Counted from the first letter of the stretch, positions 11,201-26,200 are shown. The stretch is DNA of 64,000 nucleotides from Enoplolaimus lenunculus (GCA_030248215.1 JASANG010000305.1:62001-126000), one strand, 5' to 3'. Translations and numbers: made by a program. The notes: generated by a model from the sequence alone, not told the origin.

Positions 11201-14200
11201 CTGGGACACGGTCGGAACCACCGCAAAGGGGATTTCCATGGAGCTGGAAAATCAAAGCCGCCTAAACGTACAACGCCAGTTGAATGAATGAACACCTGGA
11301 GGATTCGACAAGTGAATCCTACGCACGTTGCCCGGTTACCTAGTTAATACCAATCTTAAGTTATGATGATACTAAGATTTAAGGAGCTTAAGCAAATTAA
11401 CAACTTAGCGCTGACTAGAACTAAACATTAACTAGGCCTAGCAATCCCCGGGAATATCAATCATTCGGCGTGCGTGCTCACACATCGGACTGGAAAGTTA
11501 GCGAGTTTGATGACCTATTACTATAACGGATGATAGTTGCTATTATACATTTGAGAAAATGGGCCAATGGCTTACATTTGGCGTTTATTTGTTTTTTTTT
11601 GCTTAAAAAGTTAAGTATTTACTTAAGTCAATCGACTTTAGTGAATACTTAAGTAACATTACAGATACCCAGCAAGTAACTGTTACCTAATTTTATGTGT
11701 GTTATGTATTTTTCAGACGCCCCAGCGCCCTGTTGAAAACGGCCGTGTTCCGTGTAAGCGTTAAAGGTTTATACAGAATATAAAAGTGATATTAACTTCT
11801 TTTGTTTTTTTGGAAGAGCAACTTCGGTGAGGTTTGCATGAAGGCATTTGCATAAATACACCTGTTTAACTCGAAAAGTCAAGAATTTGACGGGGGGCTA
11901 AGCGCAGTTATTCGGACGGCAACAAAAAAATCTAACTGGTTCTCTGTGGTAAAATTTTGTCGTAACGCCAGCCTTACTCTAATTCAGCGATGCTGCTACT
12001 GTTATGATAGTTAAGTTTTAATTATCTTAAGAAGCGGATAGGAATCTATTTTTAGTAAACTAAGCCGTTTGAGAACACTATAGCAAGGTTATGTACATCA
12101 GCGATGCTGCTACTGTTATGATAGTTAAGTTTTAATTATCTTAAGAAGCGGATAGGAATCTATTTTTAGTAAACTAAGCCGTTTGAGAACACTATAGCAA
12201 GGTTATGTACATCAGCGATGCTGCTACTGTTATGATAGTTAAGTTTTAATTATCTTAAGAAGCGGATAGGAATCTATTTTTAGTAAACTAAGCCGTTTGA
12301 GAACAATATAGCAAGGTTATGTACATCAGCGATGCTGCTACTGTTATGATAGTTAAGTTTTAATTATCTTAAGAAGCGGATAGGAATCTATTTTTAGTAA
12401 ACTAAGCCGTTTGAGAACAATATAGCAAGGTTATGTACATCAGCGATGCTGCTACTGTTATGATAGTTAAGTTTTAATTATCTTAAGAAGCGGATAGGAA
12501 TCTATTTTTAGTAAACTAAGCCGTTTGAGAACAATATAGCAAGGTTATGTACATCAGCGATGCTGCTACTGTTATGATAGTTAAGTTTTAATTATCTTAA
12601 GAAGCGGATAGGAATCTATTTTTAGTAAACTAAGCCGTTTGAGAACAATATAGCAAGGTTATGTACATCAGCGATGCTGCTACTGTTATGATAGTTAAGT
12701 TTTAATTATCTTAAGAAGCGGATAGGAATCTATTTTTAGTAAACTAAGCCGTTTGAGAACAATATAGCAAGGTTATGTACATCAGCGATGCTGCTACTGT
12801 TATGATAGTTAAGTTTTAATTATCTTAAGAAGCGGATAGGAATCTATTTTTAGTAAACTAAGCCGTTTGAGAACACTATAGCAAGGTTATGTACATCAGC
12901 GATGCTGCTACTGTTATGATAGTTAAGTTTTAATTATCTTAAGAAGCGGATAGGAATCTATTTTTAGTAAACTAAGCCGTTTGAGAACAATATAGCAAGG
13001 TTATGTACATCAGCGATGCTGCTACTGTTATGATAGTTAAGTTTTAATTATCTTAAGAAGCGGATAGGAATCTATTTTTAGTAAACTAAGCCGTTTGAGA
13101 ACAATATAGCAAGGTTATGTACATCAGCGATGCTGCTACTGTTATGATAGTTAAGTTTTAATTATCTTAAGAAGCGGATAGGAATCTATTTTTAGTAAAC
13201 TAAGCCGTTTGAGAACAATATAGCAAGGTTATGTACATCAGCGATGCTGCTACTGTTATGATAGTTAAGTTTTAATTATCTTAAGAAGCGGATAGGAATC
13301 TATTTTTAGTAAACTAAGCCGTTTGAGAACAATATAGCAAGGTTATGTACATCAGCGATGCTGCTACTGTTATGATAGTTAAGTTTTAATTATCTTAAGA
13401 AGCGGATAGGAATCTATTTTTAGTAAACTAAGCCGTTTGAGAACAATATAGCAAGGTTATGTACATCAGCGATGCTGCTACTGTTATGATAGTTAAGTTT
13501 TAATTATCTTAAGAAGCGGATAGGAATCTATTTTTAGTAAACTAAGCCGTTTGGAGAACAAAGATATAGCAAGGTTATGTACATCAGCGATGCTGCTACT
13601 GTTATGATAGTTAAGTTTTAATTATCTTAAGAAGCGGATAGGAATCTATTTTTAGTAAACTAAGCCGTTTGAGAACAATATAGCAAGGTTATGTACATCA
13701 GCGATGCTGCTACTGTTATGATAGTTAAGTTTTAATTATCTTAAGAAGCGGATAGGAATCTATTTTTAGTAAACTAAGCCGTTTGAGAACAATATAGCAA
13801 GGTTATGTACATCAGCGATGCTGCTACTGTTATGATAGTTAAGTTTTAATTATCTTAAGAAGCGGATAGGAATCTATTTTTAAAAGTAAACTAAGCCAAA
13901 AGTTTGGAGAACAATATAGCAAGGTTATGTACATCAGCGATGCTGCTACTGTTATGATAGTTAAGTTTTAATTATCTTAAGAAGCGGATAGGAATCTATT
14001 TTTAGTAAACTAAGCCGTTTGAGAACAATATAGCAAGGGTTATGTACATCAGCGATGCTGCTACTGTTATGATAGTTAAGTTTTAATTATCTTAAGAAGC
14101 GGATAGGAATCTATTTTTAAGTAAACTAAGCCGTTTGAGAACAATATAGCAAGGTATATGTAACATCAGCAAAAAAACAAAAAAAAAAGGAGAGGGGATG

Positions 14201-17200
14201 CTGCTACTGTTATGATAGTTAAGTTTTAATTATCTTAAGAAGCGGATAGGGAATCTATTTTTAGTAAACTAAGCCGTTTGAGAACAATATAGCAAGGTTA
14301 TGTACATCAGCGATGCTGCTACTGTTATGATAGTTAAGTTTTAATTATCTTAAGAAGCGGATAGGAATCTATTTTTAGTAAACTAAGCCGTTTGAGAACA
14401 ATATAGCAAGGTTATGTACATCAGCGATGCTGCTACTGTTATGATAGTTAAGTTTTAATTATCTTAAGAAGCGGATAGGAATCTATTTTTAGTAAACTAA
14501 GCCGTTTGAGAACAATATAGCAAGGTTATGTACATCAGCGATGCTGCTACTGTTATGATAGTTAAGTTTTAATTATCTTAAGAAGCGGATAGGAATCTAT
14601 TTTTAGTAAACTAAGCCGTTTGAGAACAATATAGCAAGGTTATGTACATCAGCGATGCTGCTACTGTTATGATAGTTAAGTTTTAATTATCTTAAGAAGC
14701 GGATAGGAATCTATTTTTAGTAAACTAAGCCGTTTGAGAACAATATAGCAAGGTTATGTACATCAGCGATGCTGCTACTGTTATGATAGTTAAGTTTTAA
14801 TTATCTTAAGAAGCGGATAGGAATCTATTTTTAGTAAACTAAGCCGTTTGAGAACAATATAGCAAGGTTATGTACATCAGCGATGCTGCTACTGTTATGA
14901 TAGTTAAGTTTTAATTATCTTAAGAAGCGGATAGGAATCTATTTTTAGTAAACTAAGCCGTTTGAGAACAATATAGCAAGGTTATGTACATCAGCGATGC
15001 TGCTACTTTTATGATAGTTAAGTTTTAATTATCTTAAGAAGCGGATAGGAATCTATTTTTAGTAAACTAAGCCGTTTGAGAACAATATAGCAAGGTTATG
15101 TACATCAGCGATGCTGCTACTGTTATGATAGTTAAGTTTTAATTATCTTAAGAAGCGGATAGGAATCTATTTTTAGTAAACTAAGCCGTTTGAGAACAAT
15201 ATAGCAAGGTTATGTACATCAGCGATGCTGCTACTGTTATGATAGTTAAGTTTTAATTATCTTAAGAAGCGGATAGGAATCTATTTTTAGTAAACTAAGC
15301 CGTTTGAGAACAATATAGCAAGGTTATGTACATCAGCGATGCTGCTACTGTTATGATAGTTAAGTTTTAATTATCTTAAGAAGCGGATAGGAATCTATTT
15401 TTAGTAAACTAAGCCGTTTGAGAACAATATAGCAAGGTTATGTACATCAGCGATGCTGCTACTGTTATGATAGTTAAGTTTTAATTATCTTAAGAAGCGG
15501 ATAGGAATCTATTTTTAGTAAACTAAGCCGTTTGAGAACAATATAGCAAGGTTATGTACATCAGCGATGCTGCTACTGTTATGATAGTTAAGTTTTAATT
15601 ATCTTAAGAAGCGGATAGGAATCTATTTTTAGTAAACTAAGCCGTTTGAGAACAATATAGCAAGGTTATGTACATCAGCGATGCTGCTACTGTTATGATA
15701 GTTAAGTTTTAATTATCTTAAGAAGCGGATAGGAATCTATTTTTAGTAAACTAAGCCGTTTGAGAACAATATAGCAAGGTTATGTACATCAGCGATGCTG
15801 CTACTGTTATGATAGTTAAGTTTTAATTATCTTAAGAAGCGGATAGGAATCTATTTTTAGTAAACTAAGCCGTTTGAGAACAATATAGCAAGGTTATGTA
15901 CATCAGCGATGCTGCTACTGTTATGATAGTTAAGTTTTAATTATCTTAAGAAGCGGATAGGAATCTATTTTTAGTAAACTAAGCCGTTTGAGAACAATAT
16001 AGCAAGGTTATGTACATCAGCGATGCTGCTACTGTTATGATAGTTAAGTTTTAATTATCTTAAGAAGCGGATAGGAATCTATTTTTAGTAAACTAAGCCG
16101 TTTGAGAACAATATAGCAAGGTTATGTACATCAGCGATGCTGCTACTGTTATGATAGTTAAGTTTTAATTATCTTAAGAAGCGGATAGGAATCTATTTTT
16201 AGTAAACTAAGCCGTTTGAGAACACTATAGCAAGGTTATGTACATCTTGAACTGCATGAAACATTTGCTGGAATACAATACAGTTCAACGGGTTGAGCTC
16301 GCGAAACTCGTCTTCGCTGTTGGCGTCAGTCTGAATTTTATGCATTAATATTTTCATTTATGACGCGTGAAATTTTTTTAATTTTTAAGATCGACTCAGT
16401 GACTACGACAGACCTCGAAAATCAATGGAACAAATAGAAGAATATCAGCCGGATATTTCACCAGCGATACGTAAGTGTGAAGCACTGGAAGCCATCTCAA
16501 ATAGTTTTGCAACTGTTTTTCATACTTTCGTTGGCCCATGCATAGAACAGGGTGGTACAGTAGTGTAAGCATATTCCGAAGCCTAAGCCTAATCCTAAGC
16601 AAAATATTAGTCTAAAGTTAAAACTGACTCTATTATAGCCCCTCCAGAAAACGATCCGGCCCTGTTCTATACACGGACCCTTTCGTTTTTACAGAAAGTT
16701 TTCACACGCGATGAATACGAAAACAAAAAACGTTTCGCTTTGATAATTAACCCTTTCTCACATGAATAGTTTCTATTTCCCCTGAGACCTACTTTTATGC
16801 TAGGATTCGAACTCCGATGACTGGAGTGGGAGGCACATACCATCACCACTCAGCTATAGGAGCTTGACGCTCGAGCCCGAGGGGGCTCTCACGTCTTGTG
16901 GTGATTTTGTACTATGTATACGTGTTGCAATTGTTAAACACGGTGCGATATATACTATTTAACGTATATACACTGCGCTAAGTTGCCTACAGGCAACTCA
17001 ATGTGAGAAGGGGTTATAATGATAAGTTGTTTCTCAAATTGCTCTCGCGCGTTGGATATAAATATATTACGCTGTCAAGCATTTCATCTTTGTTGTTATC
17101 CTTGGTTAAAATTGTGATAGTAGCTTTGTGAAACCATTTGTGCCGCTGGAACGTAGTTTTAGCAATCATTTGCTTTCCATTCCTTGACTACTGAAATAAA

Positions 17201-20200
17201 ATTTTTACGACTACAATTTTTGACCGACGTTTGATAAAATGTGTTGTTTTCAATTCGTCAGCTTAGCCAACGCTTTTAGCATAATTTACAAGCGGTCGCG
17301 AATCTGTTCCGGAGCGGTTGAAAACTTTTCATTAAAGACTGAGTGTCCGTTCCTTTTTTTGGGCTACAGGTTCGAGCTTGTGATAGTTTCAATGTGCTTA
17401 AATTTTCAGGTTCTCAACCGTACCAACCGGCACCGGTCGAGTATCGAGGAACAGATTTCATTACTCCAATCTCAGGTAACGTGTTTCACGTAAATCAATT
17501 TGATAGTTTTTTCTCTTATATGATTAAAAATTTTAAAATTTTGAACCAGTGGACATGCGATAACAAATGCCTTTTTAAAAAGTTTTGAAATAATTTCCCC
17601 CAATTCTACACGCAACAACGATTTTCTCGTTACGTTTAATCGCAGCAATAACTTGTTGCATGGGAGGTTAACCCTTTCTCACATGAACGCTTTCAATTTC
17701 ATATGAGATGTAATTTCGAAGCAGGATTCGATTCGCAGTCTCTCGGGTGGGAGGCGTTTACGGAGACCCCTAAGGTATAGGAGCTTGACGCACGAACCCG
17801 AGGGAGCTCTCACGTCTTGTAGAGACTATGCACTGTTCGTATATGTTAGAATTGTAAAACGCTGCTCACAGTGTCTGTGTTGCTCGTATATTACTTGTGT
17901 TTAGTTGCTATTAGGTATACTCTATGAGTTAAAGGGTTAATACGCCAGGACAAAACAACTGATTGAGCTATGCTCACATAACCCGTAACTTTTGTAGGTC
18001 ATGAAGATCCTAAGAACGCACGGCGGTCAATGGCACAACTTGACGAGCTGGTCATTGACAGCTACTCGCCTGGTGATACAACGATTCCAGGTAATACGAC
18101 TTCTACCAGCATCAATTCATAAACCAAAGCCTAATCCTAAGTCTAAACCGTTTAACGCTATTCTTCTGGTTCGATACAATGAACCCAGGCAATGAAACTT
18201 GAACCAGCACCTAGCCGTAAACATTAGCCTAAAGCCTAATTCCACGGAGTGAGACTGAATCGCGACCCTGAATATAAAAATGTTGCACGCGTATAGTGAC
18301 TCTAAGTAAAACGCTTTACTGTAATGTTCGATACCATTCTATGTTAATAACCAGAAGACCAGTGGCGGATCCAGGATCTCAAAATGGGGGGGGAGCAAAA
18401 TTTCACAGGTAATAAACTTATTTTTGAGCCATACTGTAGTGACCCAAATAAGAGGGGGGTCCCCATTTCGAGTCCCAATTAATAGGAGTCCGTATTTCTA
18501 ATAAGAATCCGTAAGCGGGTAGAGTCCTTAAACCCTTGTTTAGATTCCCTAAATGTCTATTATCCCTCAGTGTAGTGCATAAATGACTCCAGGGCCAAGA
18601 AACATTAAAGCGTGCGTATACTATTATGTATAAAACAGAGAAATAAACAGCGTAGAACAGCAATTGACACTATATAATTTTTGTCGAGATGCTGTTGGGG
18701 GGCCACGGCCGGGGTGGCCCCCCCCCGTGGATCCGCCATTGCAGAAGACCTTACTTAAGCCAAACCAAAATGACAAACCGACTATCAAAAGCCCGTCTAA
18801 AACCAACAAATACCTTCTTCCCGAAATCCTTAACCGTTCCCTGTTGCTAGTGTTAATTTGCATATCCTTTTGCATATCTCCGGAATCTTTCGTTTCCGCA
18901 CAACTCGTCCACGCCACACGCCAGCCTCAGTCTCGCTGTATTCCAGTGTGAGCAGGATCTTGTAATTATCGTGGACCAGAAGTGCAAGGATGCTATCAAA
19001 TATGACTGTTGAGAAATACACCGCGGTGTCTGTTGTGAATTTGTCGCTGATTACTTTTAGTATATTGTCGTTTACAGGAACCTCATACCGGACGGGAAGT
19101 TTGGTCTCGAAAGATTCAGGTCGCGGCACAGATGAAAGCACAGGTCCATCGAGAGTAAGCGAATCAAATGACGTTTTTACAGAGGCGCCACTGAGAACAG
19201 TGGAAGCTCGTCTTAATCGAAATTCGCTTTAGCGGACAGAAAGATTGCGTTGTTTAATCAAAACAATAGGATGCATAGGCTTAAACGTACACTGCAAAAG
19301 AGTCAAATTGACTCTCTGTGAAATAGGCTTTTTATGACTACACAAACTGAGTCAAAATTTGACTCCGCCTGAGCCAACTTCGGCTCAATTTGACTCTGGC
19401 GGAGTCGAATTTTGACTCAGTTTGCATAGTCAGGAAAAGCCTATTTCGGAGAGAGTCAATTTGACTCACCATTTTTTGCAGTGTTACGCTCCCGAAAGTC
19501 AGCTCCACAACTATGGAAAAACAAGCGTTTCCGCTTAACATCAAAATGGTGGGAAAAATTTTATTGAGAATATTAACCGGATCCCATGGTAACAGAAGGT
19601 ATCTGTCCCTCCGTACATCTTCCGACCTCCGTTACTGACAAATCCTGGTTGTGAGTCAGTAAGCCAACATTTGCAAAGTTAACGTTATCATTGTTTCCGA
19701 AACAATGGTAAAACTGCTTACTACTGTAATTGTCGTTTGGTGCGTTTGGCTTTTAAGTTTTGGTACAGTTTTCAGAACAAATTATTAGAATTCGTTTAAA
19801 AAATAAACCTAAAACCAAGTTTTAGACTTCATTTTATTGATATTTACCTAAATTAACAAACTGACATTGTTTAAACTACTTAGTTTCGCGTTACCTCCGG
19901 CTTCGCTTCCAGCTCCGGCAAGTGTCGTTTGCCTCTGTTTGCACTTTGCGTTAGTTGTCGAATCGACGTGTTGGTGGGCGTCTAATTATTCCAAAACCTG
20001 GTAATTTAATAATGTAAGCGACTTGTAATTAGTTGGTTCGGAACTTAAAATTAAATTCGAGGAACAACAAACAAATGCTGAAAATTTTTTTAATAACATC
20101 GCTTTTATTTTAGACACATTTCGGAAAGCCGTCGGACAAAGCTGGTTTTTTCACTCGTGTTCGGGTAAGTTTAGTTTATTATTTGAATTTAGTTAAATGT

Positions 20201-23200
20201 ATTTGTTAGCTTTTTCATTTTAAAATTATTGAAATTTAAAACAACTTCATAAAGTTTGCGGTCGAATATTAATTGTCCAGCAGTTTTTTCGATTATGCTT
20301 TAATTACGGAGCAAGAATGTATAATACAAGAGTGTGAAACTCATTATAAGTTCCGCGTGGTACAAAAAATGTTCCTGTCGGCGTTGCGTTTTTGTCCGAC
20401 CCCCCCCCCCCCCTTGTTTAGAGGGGGTCGTTGTCACATGCAATAACCATAAATTAAACTATAAGAAGATCAATTTTCGTATGTTTTTATATTAACGTTA
20501 TAGTTGTCTCGCCTGATTAACGGTGTCGGTTGATAGTATCGCTCGCAATGGAAAATATAGTTTTCAGTGTTGAACGAGAATATCTCAACATTTGTGACCT
20601 TTTTAAAAACTTTCTCAACTTTTCATCGGTATACATTACTGATCAGTGACGGAACATTTTTCTGCATGACTGCAAAGGAGTCAAGGTTTAGACTAATTAT
20701 TTCTTTACGCTTAGGCTTAGGCTTAGGTGTACGCTCAATCTTACACATAAACTTAGACGTACTCTTAGAAATAGGCTTAATACTGTCACGGCCCTGTTCT
20801 ATACATTGGCCTCAGCTTCCATATATGTGTTCTATACATTGGCCTCAGCTTCCATATATGTCACGTTATCGTTTTGGCTGTGTGTACGCGTGATATTTTA
20901 AAAGTTGCATTCAGTGTTGCTTATTTTTTGTTTCAGTCAGTCAAGAAAAAGTCAGACAAAGAACAAAAGTTAGTTTCGCTCGGCCGGAACTACGTTGTTA
21001 TTTGACCACAGTTGCAAGCTTGAAATTTCAGCAAATTTATTGCACTTAATTCAGCTGATTTCAGCAGTCATAGCTGCAACATGCAATTGAGAGTACGGCT
21101 AAATGCGTCAACGGCAATAGATCTGTGTACTTCGTGTGGTTTTTGAGGGAATGCTGTACCTAAAGAACTTTTATTAAAAACTGGTATTTTGACTAATTTA
21201 ATGCTTTATTTTAGACCTCAAAAATCAATTATTGTTGTTCCGGATGACGTTGGAAGGTAAGTGTAATTAACTCTCAACGGTTATAAATTGCTTACGATTA
21301 CATTCTATGAACTTTTATCACAAGGTTTTCACCGGTGGGGCCTGCCATCTCAAATTATGAGGTTGCAATCTGTTTCGTTGTTGCAAAAATCAGGAATACA
21401 ATTATGCTTTGTAGAACCAACCATTCACAAAGGCAGCTGCTGGTAAATTCTCCCGAACGTCGATTGTCATTCGACTAATTACCGTTGTTCGTTCAAAAAC
21501 TACTATTTCCACTTGATGATTAGTGCTAGAAATGCTCGAGAATATAATCTATAGTTTGTTTTGAAACGACGAAAAAATTTATATTTTAAAATTCAAGTTC
21601 TTCTCGCAAATATTAACGGAACAATATTTACTTTCACTTGAATTATTTCAGCACTCTCAGCTTAGACCGCGACCAGCTGTTTCCTGCAGACGGCAGCGGA
21701 TTCCCACAAACTACGCCGTCTCCTGCGGTGGACCGGTACTCGCTAAGGGACCCGGATATGGACGCTTCAGGGTTGTCTGGCCCGCCGCGAGGCCTATTAG
21801 TCCGAACGCGAAGTGTAAGCGAACGGCCTTATGAGAGGGATCAGGTATGGTTTTAATTTAAAGGAAGCGAAAATTCGTTCTTTTACACTTCCCGCTCAGG
21901 GCTTAGGTTCACGTTTAAGGAAAGGATTATTTAAGCCTTTCCATAAGAACCTTGGATGAAAACGCGTACAGAGAATCATTTTTTGGATTGCTAAGGTGTC
22001 GTCTTATGATACTGTATTGCATTGGTGCAAGGCGATTAGTTACCTATTTTTGAGTCTTATCTGATCTAATTTCGAAATTATGCTTCCGACATAGACTTTT
22101 TTAGGTTAAGTAGAATATGGACTTTTTTATGTTAAGTATAAAATAGACTTTTTTAGGTTAAGTATGAGATGGAATTTTTTAGGTTAAGTATAAAATGGAA
22201 TTTTTTAGGTTAAGTATAAAATGGAATTTTTATGTTAAGTATAAAATGGAATTTTTTGGTTAAGTATAAAATGGAATTTTTTAGGTTAAGTATAAAATGG
22301 AATTTTTTAAGTATAAAATGGACTTTTTTAGGTTAAGTATAAAATGGACTTTTTAGGTTAAGTATAAAATGGACGTTTTAGGTTAAGTATAAGATGGAAT
22401 TTTTTAGGTTAAGTATAAAATGGACTTTTTTAGGTTAAGTATAAAATGGACTTTTTTAGGTTAAGTATAAAATGGACTTTTTAGGTTAAGTATAAAATGG
22501 ACTTTTTTAGGTTAAGTATAAAATGGAATTTTTTAGGTTAAGTATAAAATGGAATTTTTTAGGTTAAGCATAATGGATATTTTTAGGTTAAGTATAAAAT
22601 GGATATTTTTAGGTTAAGTATAAAATGGACTTTTTTAGGTTAAGTATAAAATGGACTTTTTAGGTTAAGTATAAAATGGACGTTTTAGGTTAAGTATAAG
22701 ATGGAATTTTTTAGGTTAAGTATAAAATGGACTTTTTTAGGTTAAGTATAAAATGGAATTTTTTAGGTTAAGTATAAAATGGATATTTTTAGGTTAAGGA
22801 TAAAATGGACTTTTTTAGGTTAAGTATAAAATGGATATTTTTAGGTTAAGTATAAAATGGACTTTTTTAGGTTAAGTATAAAATGGACTTTTTTAGGTTA
22901 AGTATAAAATGGACTTTTTAGGTTAAGTATAAAATGGACTTTTTTAGGTTAAGTATAAAATGGAATTTTTTAGGTTAAGTATAAAATGGACTTTTTTAGG
23001 TTAAGTAGAAAATGGACTTTTTTTAGGTTAAGTATAAAATGGAATTTTTTAGGTTAAGTAGAAAATGGACTTTTTTTAGGTTAAGTATAAAATGGACCTT
23101 TTTAGGTTAAGTATAAAATGGAATTTTTAGGTTAAGTATAAAATGGAATTTTTTAGGTTAAGTATAAAATGGACTTTTTTAGGTTAAGTATAAAATGGAC

Positions 23201-26200
23201 TTTTTTAGGTTAAGTATAAAATGGACTTTTTTAGGTTAAGTATAAAATGGACTTTTTTAGGTTAAGTATAAAATGGAATTTTTTAGGTTAAGTATAAAAT
23301 GGAATTTTTTAGGTTAAGTAGAAAATGGACTTTTTTTAGGTTAAGTATAAAATGGACCTTTTTAGGTTAAGTATAAAATGGAATTTTTAGGTTAAGTATA
23401 AAATGGAATTTTTTTAGGTTAAGTATAAAATGGACTTTTTTAGGTTAAGTATAAAATGGACTTTTTTAGGTTAAGTATAAAATTGCGTACAAGGCGGTAA
23501 AAGTAAAGTTTTGGTTACTTCGCGTGCAAAGGCGTAGCCAAGATTTTACCTCGGAACGATGTAACATCATGTAAAAAATCATTTTTGCCAACGAGTGTAC
23601 CGAGCGAGAATTTTTTAGCCTCTGAGATCGAGTTTAATTCGTGTCCCCCTAGAAGTTTAGGGCTGCGAATATATTCTTTGATCTCTTATGTATGCCCCCT
23701 GTTTGCATGACTTGGTACGTATTTACTAATTTCCGAATTTCGAGAACATTTTTGCAAACTTGTTACATTACAATTCAAAATGGCTTGATTTGACAGTGTA
23801 CGAGAGACGTAAATTTTTGTTGTTCAAATTTGTTTTAATATTTACAACCATGAGATCATCAAACGAAATATGACCAGTTCATTCAAATTAATACTGCGGC
23901 TTCTACAAAATTGGCTGTATTTTTTTTATTTTAAGTTTATTCGATTAATTGCTATGATTTTGCAGATATCAATCCCAGGTTCAGTTGGCTCAGGTATACT
24001 CAGCAAAAAATTGACGCGATCGTGTGAAAACTGTGTGTTATTGGATGATTTTGAAGCCGAAGCTTGCCCGCCGTAAGTAGTTGGCGGCATCCCGGCAGTA
24101 ATCAGAACACTGCAAATTCCGATGAGTTGATTAATCAACTCAGATGGCGAATTGGTTGTTATTTCAGGCTATTTCTGAGTTAATAACAGTAAACATTAAC
24201 TTACTCTGAGAGCTGATTCAATTCTGGGTTAGATGATTAATTAACTCAGAATGAATTAAATCAATTCAGAGGTCTGAGTTCTGAAAGACCTAATTCAGAG
24301 CTCAGACCTCTGAGTGAATTCAACTCTCATTCTGAGTTAAAATCAACTCACTGAAATTTACAGTGAATATCAATTTGGCGCAGGATTGATATAAAATTCA
24401 TTCTTTTGCGAGTCTGTGACTAGCTGTATTACTATATTCGCTTGACTTCTGGAATCTAGATGCCGAAAACGTGCTTTATCCAAGCGGATTAATACAATTT
24501 AGTGCGTATATAGCCAAGCTTACAAATGCTATCCACTCCATATATTCGTTTTATGATTTAAACATTCAATAATAATTGTGCATTCAACAATAAAGTTCAA
24601 AACATAAGATTATGCTTAATACCGTTTGCGTTTTTTTCAGACAACATTATTATTCCGGTGGGAATGTGTTGTACGAAGACCGATTCGTTCAATTGAAACC
24701 TGGAAAGCTGACATTGAAAACGTATTATTTTCCGTTTATGAATTCACGCAAAATCAACCTGGACGATGTAAGTTTGCTATTGTCGGATGGATGTTATGTA
24801 CCTATACCTGTAAGTAGACAGTTGTAGGCCCGCAGACAGCTCAGCTTGATAAGGGGGCTAAAAAAATTTTCAGGAGTGGCATACTGTAGTGACCCGATTA
24901 TTAAGAAAGAGGAACTGATATTTATTTGGCCTCTCCAGAGGGCACCCTTCTGTTATTCGGTTACGGACTATTATTTTCAACCCGGCCTCTGTCACCCTTC
25001 GTTACTGATATATATCTATGCGGTATTTCAACTATCCGTTGAATTAAACGTTTTTTGCCTTGCATCAAAAGTTTGAACGATAATGCAAGGTTATACTTTG
25101 GAATGTACTTTCAAAACTTAAGTATATACGTTTTAAAGTTTCGAACTCAACTATATTTGGTCCTGGAGTGATTTATACGCTGCAATTAGGGATAATTGAC
25201 ATTTATGGACTCTAATTAGGTTTTTGTGACTGTATCGCTTACGGACTCTTATTAGGGATACGGACTCCTATTGATTGGAACTCAAAATAGGGACCCCCTC
25301 TTACCCCCCTCTTATTCGGGTCACTACAGTACGATGGTTTTCAATGACATACAAGTAAAATTTTCTAGGGGAGGGGGCCCAAAGTTTTTCAGAAGGGGGC
25401 TGAGCCTCTCTGCCCCCCTTGGCTACGGACGAGGATAGTTGGTGCGAGGACGAATAGGGTGCAAGGATTGAATGTTGTTTTTGGAGACTTCGTCAGCTTT
25501 CGCTGTAATAACGTGCATTTTTCGCCTATGAAATTTCACAAATTTAATTCCGTCATATTTGAAATCTTTGACGCTCCCAAGCTAAAACTTTTCTGTCATT
25601 TCGGTTTATTATTTTTCATTTTATGTCGTTCGTTCAAAATGTCTGCCTCCCCGCTGAATTGATCATATTTAGAAACAACATTTAATAGAATAGGGACTGA
25701 CGCCAAGAGCCCAGCTCGTTCCACCGCCTCAAGCTGTTCAAACATTTTGCATCAAAAACACAGTCTAAAAGTACTACTTCAGAAATTAAAAAAAATGCAT
25801 CAAAATTAAGACTCACAGCTCAATTGAAAATTCGTACAGCAACTTTTATGCAGAATGTGTAGCTGAAGTGTACATTACTTTTGGGTAATTATTTGTTTCA
25901 CTAAAATGTTATGTTTCAGGTAAAGTTGGTGTTCATCAAGCAACAAGGCGAACAGTCGTCAAAATTCGACTCCACATCTTGGGGCTGCACATATCCTGGC
26001 ACGGTCTGGTGGGCACTCAACTGGAAACGGTAAATCATTGTAATTTAATAATTGGCAATAATTATATATGTCGAACCAGAATGATTTTTATGCTCTGTGT
26101 TAGCAATTTTGGGGTTATTCACCAAAATATTCCAATCAACTGGTCAACACAAACTTCCTACAGAGACGATTTCGGGTCGTAAGTCAAGGGGAGGGGGTAG

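Noticed and set aside
11985-16245. CRISPR array
   Set aside because: The repeat is continuous 114-bp tandem sequence without spacers, inside an animal gene.
20328-20440. Complete CAAGAGTGG element
   Set aside because: Only the left part is recognisable; no right end or duplication found.
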